A stretch of DNA of 19,613 bases from Candidatus Moranbacteria bacterium UBA2282 (lineage in GTDB: Bacteria > Patescibacteriota > Minisyncoccia > Moranbacterales > UBA2206). The notes under the pieces are model-generated. The model saw nothing but the letters and a program-made list of their open reading frames with translations. It did no database searches and was not told the DNA's origin. The translations under genes and the position numbers were made by a program. The DNA lies in contig DDWQ01000002.1 of NCBI GenBank assembly GCA_002345745.1, positions 1-19,613 of the forward strand. The letters are read 5' to 3'. Positions 1-6,490 of the stretch are shown here, one piece after another (positions within the stretch are counted from its first letter, which is position 1; every line of letters begins with the position of its first letter).

Positions 1-100
<100 letters not shown>

Positions 101-177
101 AGAGAAGTTATAAAGTAAAAAAGCTTTTGACTTTTGTACAGTTTGAGCCCAAGGTAAAGACATCATACACGGCGGCG

Positions 178-205
178 TATATGAGAAATCATATATGAGA
201 AATCA
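178..205 (+). repeat. 14-bp perfect tandem duplication inside the intron
   Basis: The unit TATATGAGAAATCA occurs twice in a row (178-191 and 192-205). It lies in the intron loop upstream of the endonuclease start, outside the recognisable catalytic core. It is most likely a slippage or insertion scar that the intron tolerates. Confidence 0.85.
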
Positions 206-274
206 ACTATATCGGTGAAATCCTATTATTGTGGTATAATTTATCAAGTAATTAGGACAATACCGAGGGAAGTT

Positions 275-721
275 ATGTGTAAAATTTTTTCGTCAACAAA
301 TAGTGCATATTTAGCTGGATTTCTTGATGGTGATGGAAGTATCTATGTGAGGTTAAAACCAAATTCTACCTATCGGTATGGATTTCAGGTTGCTCCTTAT
401 ATTGTTTTATTTCAATCAAATCAAGATAGGAAAAATTTTGAGAAAATTTGTTCCATTGTAGGATTAGGAATTCTTCGTGAAAGAAAAGATGGAATTCTAG
501 AATATTCTATAAATAGAGTCGATAATCTTAAATTATTTCTAGAATCGGTAAAGCCATTTCTTATTTTAAAAAAGAAACAGGCAGAATTGATGTTAGAAAT
601 TCTGGTTAAAAAGGAAAAAGTTAAAAATCAGAAAGATTTTAACGAACTTGCACAATTAGTTGATAGTTTTAGAGAATTAAATTATTCTAAAAAAAGAAAA
701 ATTCGCACATTAACCCCGTAG
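275..721 (+). CDS. I-CreI-type LAGLIDADG homing endonuclease (intron-encoded)
   Basis: A 148-aa protein with one LAGLIDADG motif near its N-terminus (YLAGFLDGDGSIYV, about residues 12-25), so it should act as a homodimer. The similarity to I-CreI (163 aa) runs over the whole length: KPN followed by an aromatic-rich strand, a GxGxxRxR-like turn, PFLxLKKKQAELMLEI, and a late VDxxxxLNxSKxRK segment. I-CreI-like enzymes cut intron-less 23S genes at this site so that the intron is copied in. The reading frame is open from a GTG at 215, but the ATG at 275 is preferred. It has a good Shine-Dalgarno (GAGGGA, 265-270), and the family similarity starts just after it. This is the clearest Shine-Dalgarno in the window, which fits an imported gene. 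The stop codon abuts the P7 strand of the intron. No truncation or frameshift is seen, so the enzyme may be active. Confidence 0.93.
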   Translation: MCKIFSSTNSAYLAGFLDGDGSIYVRLKPNSTYRYGFQVAPYIVLFQSNQDRKNFEKICSIVGLGILRERKDGILEYSINRVDNLKLFLESVKPFLILKKKQAELMLEILVKKEKVKNQKDFNELAQLVDSFRELNYSKKRKIRTLTP

Positions 722-798
722 AGACTACACGTTGATTATCCTATTTAAAAATAGGATAAAGATATAGTCCAATGCACTTAGTAATAAGTGGTAACATG

Positions 799-1105
799 CG
801 TGAGACAGGTTGGTCTCCTATCTGCTGTGGGCGTCGTTGCTTGAAAGGAGTTTTTCCTAGTACGAGAGGACCGGAAAGAACGAACCTCTGGTGTATGAGC
901 TGTGCCGCCAGGCGCAGTGCTCAGTAGCTAAGTTTGGAAAGGATAACCGCTGAAAGCATATAAGCGGGAAGCCTCCCTTAAGATAAGGCAACTGTCTCGA
1001 TTTATCGAGACACAATTTCCTAGAAGATTACTAGGTTGATAGGTCTCAGATGTAAGTGTAGCAATGCATTAAGTCAAGAGATACTAATAAATTGAAATTA
1101 CACTC
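799..1105 (+). rRNA. rrl: 23S rRNA exon 2, 3' end
   Basis: Begins at E. coli C2594 (cgtgagacaggttggtc) and contains the sarcin-ricin loop region (agtacgagaggacc, around 860-873), the ggataaccgctgaaagcat segment and the terminal domain. The 3' end is set at about 1105 by alignment with the end of E. coli 23S, with an uncertainty of a few bases. After intron removal it joins directly to base 100. Confidence 0.95.
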
Positions 1106-1502
1106 TTAAATTTAAATTTTTTAGTGGCACGCAGCATGCATCATGTGACAAGTTTTCTTGTCGTGTGTATCATGTTACTTGTCGCTAGATAGGTTAGTAG
1201 CTAATAGTTTCTAATTCATCCCGTTAAATTCCGCTTTGCGGAAATTCAACTGGGGTACCCCGGTTAAATCCAGCTTTGCTGGTCCACCTAAGGTGGAATT
1301 TAACTGGGTGAATTTGACCTATACAAATAACAATAAGACCGTATAGTATATTTACAATGAATAGTAAAATTACAACGTATAAAAGCAAATACAGAGAAAG
1401 TTTTAGATTTATTTTTATAATTTTTTCTGTCATTGTGGTTATGATTTTTTCATTTTTGTTTTTTGCGCCTGTAATAAAGGCAATATAGCATAAGAAAAAA
1501 GA
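1106..1502. other. 23S-5S spacer, about 400 nt, no gene seen
   Basis: No tRNA and no convincing coding frame. It holds a hairpin at about 1143-1165 (GACAAG tttt CTTGTC extended by G-U pairs), a multi-hairpin palindromic element (listed separately) and an AT-rich tail. A minus-strand reading frame across 1224-1571 runs into the 5S gene and is not considered real. The spacer is long for a CPR genome. Confidence 0.6.
1220..1309. repeat. Nested palindromic element in rRNA spacer (REP/MITE-like)
   Basis: Two adjacent foldable units. Unit 1 (1220-1253): CCCgTTaAATTCCGC, loop ttt, GCGGAAaTTcAACtGGG. Unit 2 (1257-1309): an outer stem (ACCCcGGTTAAAT with AATTTAACtGGGT) that closes two small hairpins, CCAGCtttGCTGG and CCACCtaaGGTGG, a three-way-junction shape. 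The perfect palindrome GGGGTACCCC (1252-1261) joins the units. The outer-arm motif GTTAAATTC/GAATTTAAC recurs in both units, so this looks like a duplicated mobile or REP-like palindrome. Whether it recurs elsewhere in the genome cannot be seen here. Confidence 0.7.
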
Positions 1503-1640
1503 GAGCATTGTTTTGGTGGTTCTAGCGAAGTGGCAACACCCGATCCCATTCCGAACTCGGCAGTTAAGCATTTCAGCCCCGATGATATCTAGGCTTTGGT
1601 CTAGGAAAAGTAGGGCACCGCCAAAACAATGCTCTTTTTT
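1503..1640 (+). terminator. Extended 5S stem ending in a T-tract (rRNA operon end)
   Basis: GAGCATTG at 1503-1510 pairs perfectly with CAATGCTC at 1627-1634. This lengthens 5S helix I to about 20 bp and is followed at once by TTTTTT. The same helix would serve as an RNase processing stem and as a Rho-independent terminator. The left side is preceded by AAAAAA, so it can also act in the reverse direction. Confidence 0.75.
1511..1626 (+). rRNA. rrf: 5S rRNA
   Basis: About 116 nt with the canonical 5S features. Helix I pairs TTTTGGTGGT with GCACCGCCAAAA. The core cgatcccattccgaactcgg (1541-1560) is present, followed by agttaagc, and the loop E/helix IV part ends in agtagggcaccgcc. The flanking bases extend helix I by eight more pairs (see the terminator entry), so the mature ends are approximate. 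Confidence 0.96.
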
Positions 1641-1669
1641 GTGGAAAATTTTTCTAAAATGGCAAGTTG

Positions 1670-1684
1670 TGCTAGAATATATTT
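1670..1684 (+). promoter_or_regulatory. Extended -10 promoter giving a leaderless transcript
   Basis: TGcTAGAAT (1670-1678) is an extended -10 box. A start 6-7 nt downstream falls on the ATG at 1685, so the mRNA would have no 5' leader. No clear -35 and no Shine-Dalgarno are visible. It lies just beyond the 5S terminator, as expected for a new transcription unit. Confidence 0.55.
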
Positions 1685-2524
1685 ATGGAAATAATAGATA
1701 ATTTTTTACAGGATAAATATAAAGTAAAGAGGGCAAAAATTATAGCTGTTTTTTCAGTTATTTTTTTGTTGTTTATTTTCTTGATGTATCTTTGGTTGAA
1801 GCCAATAGAAAGTTGCACAGACGGTATAAAAAACCAAAACGAAACCGAAGTTGATTGTGGTGGAATGTGTCCAAATAAATGTGAAAAAATTGTGGCACAA
1901 CCATTGACTGTTCAGGAGCAAGGTTTTGTGACAAATGGTGCAGTGGATAAAATTGATTTGTATGGTCGCATAACAAATCCCAATAATGTTTTCGGGAGTA
2001 ATAAATTCCAATATGAGTTTATTATTAAAGACGCAACAGGTAATATTGTAGCCAGTAAAATTGGGTCTAACTATGCACTTCCAGCCGAAAGTAAATATAT
2101 CATAGAAAATAATATTGAAGTCAGTGGAGCACCAAGCACTGTTGAACTGAATATCATTAATGAATCGTGGGTTGAATTCACAGATTATTTTGAACGACCA
2201 CAAATTAAGGTTGTCAATAAAGAATATAATCAAATAAGTTCAGGTGTTGGTTTTTCAGAGGCTAAGGGTTTATTAAAAAATGAAAGTGATTTTAATTTTA
2301 ACTCAATCAGTCTTAATATAATTTTAAAAGATTCCAACGGCACAATTATCGCGGTGAATTCAACAGCGATGAATACAGTTAAATCCAGAGAAAATCGAGA
2401 TTTCAAAGCAATATGGCTTAATCGGTTTTCGGGAGAAGTTATGAATGTTGAGGTACAATCTGAGGTTAATGTGTTTGAAGTAGACGCTTTTATTAAACAA
2501 TATTTTCCAGCAGCAAGTTTGTAA
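1685..2524 (+). CDS. Membrane-anchored hypothetical protein with Cys-rich motif
   Basis: A 279-aa protein. A short basic cytoplasmic N-terminus is followed by one transmembrane helix (about residues 18-38), a cysteine cluster (C44, C58, C62, C66) and a large extracytoplasmic domain rich in beta-strand and N/S/T residues. The cluster has the form CTDGIxNQNETxVDCGGxCxxxC, a pattern seen in surface proteins of several prokaryotes. It probably forms two disulfides or a metal site outside the membrane. The rest resembles a tandem of Ig-like/FxLYD-like strands (phrases such as VDLYGRITNPNN are typical of such folds), but this is a loose impression. It starts 22 nt before rodA, so the two are probably co-transcribed. 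No function is assigned. Confidence 0.85.
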   Translation: MEIIDNFLQDKYKVKRAKIIAVFSVIFLLFIFLMYLWLKPIESCTDGIKNQNETEVDCGGMCPNKCEKIVAQPLTVQEQGFVTNGAVDKIDLYGRITNPNNVFGSNKFQYEFIIKDATGNIVASKIGSNYALPAESKYIIENNIEVSGAPSTVELNIINESWVEFTDYFERPQIKVVNKEYNQISSGVGFSEAKGLLKNESDFNFNSISLNIILKDSNGTIIAVNSTAMNTVKSRENRDFKAIWLNRFSGEVMNVEVQSEVNVFEVDAFIKQYFPAASL

Positions 2525-2546
2525 AAGGTCAAAATTACTAATAGGT

Positions 2547-3635
2547 ATGAGAAATTTTCTAAAACTCGATTGGGTGCTGACAATCGCCATTTTTTTATTA
2601 CTGGCAGTTGGTTTAGTGACTTTATATAGCATTCATTTGGTTGAAGGCACCAGTCAGTTTAACTATTTTGGGAAACAATTAATATCTGTTGGCATTGGAT
2701 TAGTATTAATGCTTTTTTTTTCTTTGTATGATTATCGCATCCTCAACTCATATAGTACGAAATTATATTTTATTATAATCGGAGTTCTGATTATCCTGAT
2801 GATATGGGGTAGCACTGTTCGCGGTACGACTGGTTGGATTAGCTTTGGACAATTTAATATTCAGCCAGTAGAAATTACAAAGTTAATTATGATTATTTTT
2901 TTAGCCAGTTTTTTATCAAAAAAGAAAACTCAACTAAGCATAATTGTGAGAACAATTGCTTCTATAATTTTAGTTGCGATACCAGTTTTTTTAATATTAA
3001 AACAACCCGATTTTGGTTCAGCCGCAGTAATTGTCGGCATTTGGTTGGGAATGCTTTTTGTCTCTGGTATAAATAGAAAAGTTTTTTTTGGGTTACTTTT
3101 TTCCGGTCTGCTAATAGCTTCTTCAAGTTGGTTAGTATTAAAAGATTATCAAAAAGATCGTTTAATTAATTTTGTTAGTCCAGAGCGCGACCCAATGGGA
3201 AGCGGGTATAATGTCATCCAATCGATTGTGGCCGTTGGTTCTGGTGGCGTTTGGGGCAAAGGTCTTGGGCACGGCTCGCAAAGTCAACTTAATTTTTTGC
3301 CGGAAAAACACACGGATTTTATTTTCGCTGTCTTTGCAGAAGAATTTGGTTTTTCAGGCTCGCTTGTGATTATCGGCATATTTGGAATTTTAATTTATCG
3401 CATCAAAGAATCCGCACGCCTAGCTAGGGATAATTTCGGCTATCTTCTGGCTGTGGGAATCAGTATGATGCTTTTTCTACAAATTTTGGTCAATATCGGT
3501 ATGAACATTGGAATTGCTCCCGTAGCTGGTGTGCCGTTGCCACTTTTGAGCTATGGTGGAAGTTCGATGATTTCTGTTTTGGCTTCTCTGGGGATAATTC
3601 AGAGTATATATATGCGACGCATCAAGACTTTGTAA
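2547..3635 (+). CDS. rodA: RodA, SEDS-family peptidoglycan glycosyltransferase
   Basis: A 362-aa polytopic membrane protein with about ten hydrophobic segments. It polymerises lipid II into glycan strands during elongation, normally with a class B penicillin-binding protein. SEDS signatures are RGTTGW (92-97), QPVE (106-109), KQPDFGSA (152-159) and PEKHTDFIF (252-260), where D257 corresponds to the essential aspartate. GVPLPLLSYGGSS near the C-terminus is a further signature. RodA is preferred over FtsW because of its short length, compact N-terminus and the RodA-type sequence around RGTTGWISFGQFNIQP. FtsW remains possible, since the family is hard to split by eye. The start codon follows a weak AGG, and the gene lies 22 nt after the membrane-protein gene. 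No class B PBP gene is seen in this window. Confidence 0.9.
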   Translation: MRNFLKLDWVLTIAIFLLLAVGLVTLYSIHLVEGTSQFNYFGKQLISVGIGLVLMLFFSLYDYRILNSYSTKLYFIIIGVLIILMIWGSTVRGTTGWISFGQFNIQPVEITKLIMIIFLASFLSKKKTQLSIIVRTIASIILVAIPVFLILKQPDFGSAAVIVGIWLGMLFVSGINRKVFFGLLFSGLLIASSSWLVLKDYQKDRLINFVSPERDPMGSGYNVIQSIVAVGSGGVWGKGLGHGSQSQLNFLPEKHTDFIFAVFAEEFGFSGSLVIIGIFGILIYRIKESARLARDNFGYLLAVGISMMLFLQILVNIGMNIGIAPVAGVPLPLLSYGGSSMISVLASLGIIQSIYMRRIKTL

Positions 3636-3658
3636 TAAGATAAGAATAAAATTTGCTC

Positions 3659-3694
3659 TTGACTAGGCTGATAAATCTGTTAGAATAGTATAAT
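3659..3694 (+). promoter_or_regulatory. Sigma70-type promoter, leaderless start
   Basis: TTGACT (3659-3664), a 16-nt spacer and TAGAAT (3681-3686). The predicted start is at about 3693-3695 and the ATG is at 3695, so the message is leaderless or nearly so. A second TATAAT-like string (3689-3694) directly abuts the ATG and is too close to be the -10 for this start. Confidence 0.7.
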
Positions 3695-4018
3695 ATGAAA
3701 AATAAACTCAATAAAATAGATTTTTTAGCAAAATGTGCGGTTTGTGAAAACTCACTAGATCCTGCTAATATAACTCTATTGGAGGAAAAAGAGCAAAAAA
3801 CAACAATGCACATTTCTTGTTCAAAATGCAATAGCAGTGTTTTGGTTTTTCTATCAAACAGCCAGGCTGGCACACTAAGCATTGGTGTTGCGACTGATTT
3901 GGATAGGTCTGAGGTTAGAGCAAAAGTTGATGGTGCTACTATCAGTGCTGATGAAATTATTGACCTGTATCAGTTTGTGGCAGAAGAAAAAGGTGACCTG
4001 CGTCAGTTATTAAAGTAA
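3695..4018 (+). CDS. Small zinc-ribbon protein of unknown function
   Basis: A 107-aa soluble protein. Two CxxC knuckles (C14/C17 and C42/C45), about 25 residues apart, suggest a zinc ribbon. The C-terminal 50 residues are acidic and contain ADEIIDLYQFVAEEKGDLRQL, which resembles a short helical hairpin. The gene has its own promoter between rodA and the bL25 gene. I do not recognise a named family. The layout (zinc ribbon plus short helical tail) would fit a small adaptor or nucleic-acid-binding protein, but that is a guess. Confidence 0.8.
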   Translation: MKNKLNKIDFLAKCAVCENSLDPANITLLEEKEQKTTMHISCSKCNSSVLVFLSNSQAGTLSIGVATDLDRSEVRAKVDGATISADEIIDLYQFVAEEKGDLRQLLK

Positions 4019-4056
4019 TCGTTAATTTTTTTAATGTTCGAGGGGAAGCCGTAAAA

Positions 4057-4192
4057 CGGAAAATACAATAACCAAGATACAATAACCAAACAAAATACCA
4101 AAATTCAAATCCCAAAATTCAAAAAAGTTTTGGTCATTGAAAATTTGGTCATTGAAAATTTTTTGGAAATTGAAAATTGGAAATTGAAAATT
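4057..4192. repeat. AT-rich imperfect inverted repeat element between genes
   Basis: The left half is built of words such as ACAATAACCAA (repeated at about 4065 and 4079) and CAAAATTCAAATCCCAAAATTC. The right half is the rough complement, TTGGTCATTGAAAATTTGGTCATTG followed by GGAAATTGAAAATT twice. The element can fold back on itself. The same words reappear inside both glycosyltransferase genes at about 13208-13266 and 14421-14504. It fills most of the 207-nt gap before the bL25 gene. A small hairpin, CCCGcataCGGG (4193-4204), borders its right side. Confidence 0.75.
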
Positions 4193-4225
4193 CCCGCATA
4201 CGGGTTCAGGTAGAACGTAATATTT

Positions 4226-4912
4226 ATGGATAAGGTTTTATTAGAATCGAAAGCGAGAACTGAGCGAGGCAGAAAAGTTAATCAAGGTAGGAGAGATGGT
4301 CTTGTGCCGGCGGTTGTTTATGGTCGTGGAATTGAATCAACTAGCTTGTGGGTGAATGCCTTGGACTTGAAAAGACTGCTAAAAAAATCAGGAGAAAGCA
4401 CAATTATTGTTTTAAAAATAGACGGCAAAGATGATCGCAATGTATTGATACAAGAAATTCAAAGAAACGGCATAACTGGAAGCTATACTCATATTGATTT
4501 TTTCCAAGTTCGAATGGATGAAGAAATTGAAACTGAAGTTGAATTGGTTTTTGTCGGAGAAGCACCAGCCGTGAAAACATTGGGTGGAATTTTGGTGAAA
4601 AATTTGGACAAGGTTATGGTGAAATGTTTGCCTGCTGATTTGCCATCACACATTGATGTTGATATTTCAAAGATTGCTACTTTTGAAGATCATATCACTA
4701 TTAACGATTTGAGTATTTCAGATAAAATAAAGGTTGATGCTGATCCAACCACAGTTGTTGTGCTTGTTTCTGAACCGCGAAGCGAAGAAGATTTAGCAGC
4801 ACTGGAAGAAAAAGTCGAAGCTGACGTGACGAAAGTTGAAGGCATAGTTAAAGAAGAAGCTCCTGCGAATGACAAAGATGCTAAGTCAGGAAAAGATGAT
4901 AAAAAGAAATAG
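4226..4912 (+). CDS. rplY: Ribosomal protein bL25, CTC/TL5 type
   Basis: A 228-aa two-domain bL25 that binds 5S rRNA in the central protuberance of the large subunit. The N-terminal domain (about 1-90) shows the family pattern: ExRTERGRKxxxxRRxGLVPAVVYGRG and later IDFFQV. The C-terminal TL5 domain (about 95-180) includes LGGILVKNLDKVMVKCLPADLPSHIDVDIS. The last 45 residues are a highly charged Lys/Glu/Asp tail, longer than in many homologues. No good Shine-Dalgarno is present; AGGTAG lies about 12 nt upstream. The transcript ends at the terminator just after the stop codon. Confidence 0.96.
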   Translation: MDKVLLESKARTERGRKVNQGRRDGLVPAVVYGRGIESTSLWVNALDLKRLLKKSGESTIIVLKIDGKDDRNVLIQEIQRNGITGSYTHIDFFQVRMDEEIETEVELVFVGEAPAVKTLGGILVKNLDKVMVKCLPADLPSHIDVDISKIATFEDHITINDLSISDKIKVDADPTTVVVLVSEPRSEEDLAALEEKVEADVTKVEGIVKEEAPANDKDAKSGKDDKKK

Positions 4913-4936
4913 TTAGTAAAATCTTTTGAATAAGGC

Positions 4937-4968
4937 AAAAAATGCTCTCGTGAAAAGAGCATTTTTTG
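4937..4968 (+). terminator. Rho-independent terminator after bL25 gene
   Basis: AATGCTCT (4941-4948) and AGAGCATT (4956-4963) form an 8-bp stem with a 7-nt loop. It is flanked by A-run and T-run, so it can act in both directions. It precedes the next promoter directly. Confidence 0.85.
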
Positions 4969-4982
4969 TTAGTCTCAAACGG

Positions 4983-4991
4983 TGGTATAAT
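4983..4991 (+). promoter_or_regulatory. Extended -10 promoter of the transglycosylase-like gene
   Basis: TGgTATAAT is a full extended -10 box. A start at about 4998 leaves only about 3 nt before the ATG at 5001. The -35 side (TTTTTG, 17 nt upstream) is poor. This fixes the gene start at 5001 rather than at the in-frame TTG at 4926, which would be upstream of the promoter and inside the terminator. Confidence 0.7.
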
Positions 4992-5000
4992 AAACACACT

Positions 5001-6317
5001 ATGAAAATAAATAAAAAAATATTAAAAAATATAATACTACTGTCTTTGATTGTGGGTTTTTTAACATTAAATATTTCTTCACCGTATAATGCTAATGCTG
5101 ATGATTCCTTGGATGATACGAAGGACGATATAAAATCAACAGAGAAAAAATTAGAAAAAGAAACGCAGGTATTAAATATCGCAAACTCAAACTATGTGAG
5201 AGTTTCAAGTCAGGTCAAAACAACAGCCTCTTTATTGACGGAAACTGCAAATGAAATAGTGCGAAAAGAAGTGGAAATAAAAAACCTAAATGATCGAGTT
5301 GCACTATATAAAAAAATGTTGTCTGCTTATTTGCAAGAAGTGTATTTTGGTAACCAAGATCAAATTATAAAATTAGCAGTAGCTAGTGAGAATTTTAATG
5401 CAGTTTTCGGCAATGAAGATCAGATGTTGAATGTGAAGGAAAAAATATTGCGAGTCCTTGATGAAATAGATATTTCACAAAATAAACTAGAGGTAACAAC
5501 AGACGAATTGGCTGATGAAAAAGAAAAACACGAAAAACTTTTGCAACAGAAAAAAGCTGAACAGGGAGAAATAATTGGAGATATTCAAGAGTCAAAAGCC
5601 ACCATTGCAGATTTGCAGAAAAAACTAGCAGAACTACAAAGTGACTTATCAAAGGTGACTGGACAGTCATATGATGCCAAGGATATTAGTGAGGCGGTGA
5701 AGTTTGCTAGTAATAACACTCGTGTTCCTGAAGGTGTTTTGTATGGATTTTTAGGTGCAGAGACACATTTTAATGCCAACACTGGACAGTGCACATATGA
5801 TAAAGTGGAGTCAGATGCACTTAAAAATTATAATAAGCTCGTAAAAGTAAATAAGAATTATCAAGCTTCAATAGATAAATTGGATGAAAGAAAAGATATT
5901 TTTAATGATATCGTTAGTAATCTTGGTTATAATTCAAAAAAGAAAGTGTCTTGTACGCCATATTGTAATCTTAAAATTTCAGGTAAAACTGGATGGTGTG
6001 ATAATAATAATGATGGTAAACGAGATAGCTATGTCGGTCAGGGAGGGGCGATGGGCGTAGCACAGTTCATGTCAGATGTTTGGAAATATAGCTACGAGAC
6101 TAAAATAAGAGCTAAAACTGGGCATAAAACTCCTGATCCTTGGAATATCACTGATGGTGTGATGGCTATGGCACTCAAACTTGATGCAGCTGGAGCAACC
6201 TCAGATAAAGCTTCGACAATAAAAAATGCTTCCATAAGCTATCTTGGAACTTTTAATACAAGCTATTATAATGATATTATTTATTGGTCAAAAAATTATA
6301 AAACTCTTTTCCCCTAG
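5001..6317 (+). CDS. Secreted coiled-coil protein with lytic-transglycosylase-like domain
   Basis: A 438-aa protein. A signal peptide (about 1-34, ending near NANA-DD) leads to a long coiled coil (about 36-225, PcsB/CwlO-like heptads). A C-terminal lysozyme-fold domain of the SLT/MltB type follows (about 232-438). Visible landmarks are VPEGVLYGFLGAETHFN, with the probable catalytic Glu at 254, and GGAMGVAQFM (348-357), which corresponds to the family GxMGxxQF motif. Between them is a Cys-containing insert of about 90 residues that carries D334-N-N-N-D-G-K-R-D342, a calcium-loop-like DxNxDGxxD sequence. The likely role is peptidoglycan cleavage during growth or separation, with the coiled coil serving regulation by a partner as in PcsB/FtsEX systems. 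The partner is inferred and not present here. A weak hairpin (CCTAG/CTAGG) overlaps the stop codon. Confidence 0.85.
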   Translation: MKINKKILKNIILLSLIVGFLTLNISSPYNANADDSLDDTKDDIKSTEKKLEKETQVLNIANSNYVRVSSQVKTTASLLTETANEIVRKEVEIKNLNDRVALYKKMLSAYLQEVYFGNQDQIIKLAVASENFNAVFGNEDQMLNVKEKILRVLDEIDISQNKLEVTTDELADEKEKHEKLLQQKKAEQGEIIGDIQESKATIADLQKKLAELQSDLSKVTGQSYDAKDISEAVKFASNNTRVPEGVLYGFLGAETHFNANTGQCTYDKVESDALKNYNKLVKVNKNYQASIDKLDERKDIFNDIVSNLGYNSKKKVSCTPYCNLKISGKTGWCDNNNDGKRDSYVGQGGAMGVAQFMSDVWKYSYETKIRAKTGHKTPDPWNITDGVMAMALKLDAAGATSDKASTIKNASISYLGTFNTSYYNDIIYWSKNYKTLFP

Positions 6318-6490
6318 TTTTTTCTAGGACCGTCCTATTTCGTTACTGTAATTTATTGTGACGATGTAAAAAACATCAAAAAAGGTACAAAAATAGTTTT
6401 TCAGAAATATAGTTTGACGTGGATTTTTTATCATTTAAAACAAAAAGCAATCACTGCGAAATTTTGCAGGGGTTGTGGAAGTAAAAAAGT

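Larger units (their letters stand above)
101..798 (+). mobile_element. Group I intron in 23S rRNA at E. coli position 2593
   Basis: A 698-nt insertion separates two perfectly abutting pieces of 23S rRNA. The last exon base is T and the last intron base is G, as expected for a group I intron. The 3' core is recognisable. GACTA at 723-727 (R side of P7) pairs with TAGTC at 765-769, inside the typical S-element string aagatatagtcc. Between them is a P8 hairpin (738-745 with 750-757), followed by a P9-like hairpin CACTTA/TAAGTG (775-780, 785-790). A Q-like string, aaggtaaagac, lies at 151-161, so the endonuclease ORF sits in the loop between Q and R. I could not settle P1 with confidence. Position 2593 is the insertion site of the Chlamydomonas chloroplast intron that encodes I-CreI. 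Confidence 0.93.

Noticed and set aside
215..274. GTG-initiated extension of the homing endonuclease
   Set aside because: Family similarity and the only good Shine-Dalgarno support the ATG at 275; the added 20 residues match nothing in I-CreI.
1106..1502. tRNA gene in the rRNA spacer
   Set aside because: The hairpins present do not make a cloverleaf and no T-loop (GTTCRANNC) is in the right place.
1224..1571. Minus-strand 115-codon frame with a hydrophobic stretch
   Set aside because: It overlaps the 5S rRNA and the palindromic element, has no ribosome binding site, and its only protein-like part is an AT-rich hydrophobic run.
1513..1701. Plus-strand 62-codon frame
   Set aside because: It is a translation of the 5S rRNA and its terminator.
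1754..2233. Long minus-strand frame opposite the membrane-protein gene
   Set aside because: Antisense shadow; the + strand protein has a clear membrane helix and Cys motif and its own promoter.
2547..3635. FtsW as the identity of the SEDS protein
   Set aside because: Short termini and RodA-like motif context favour RodA, though a tree would be needed to be certain.
4926..5000. TTG-initiated extension of the transglycosylase-like protein
   Set aside because: It would run through the bL25 terminator and the promoter, and would put 25 residues in front of a clean signal peptide.
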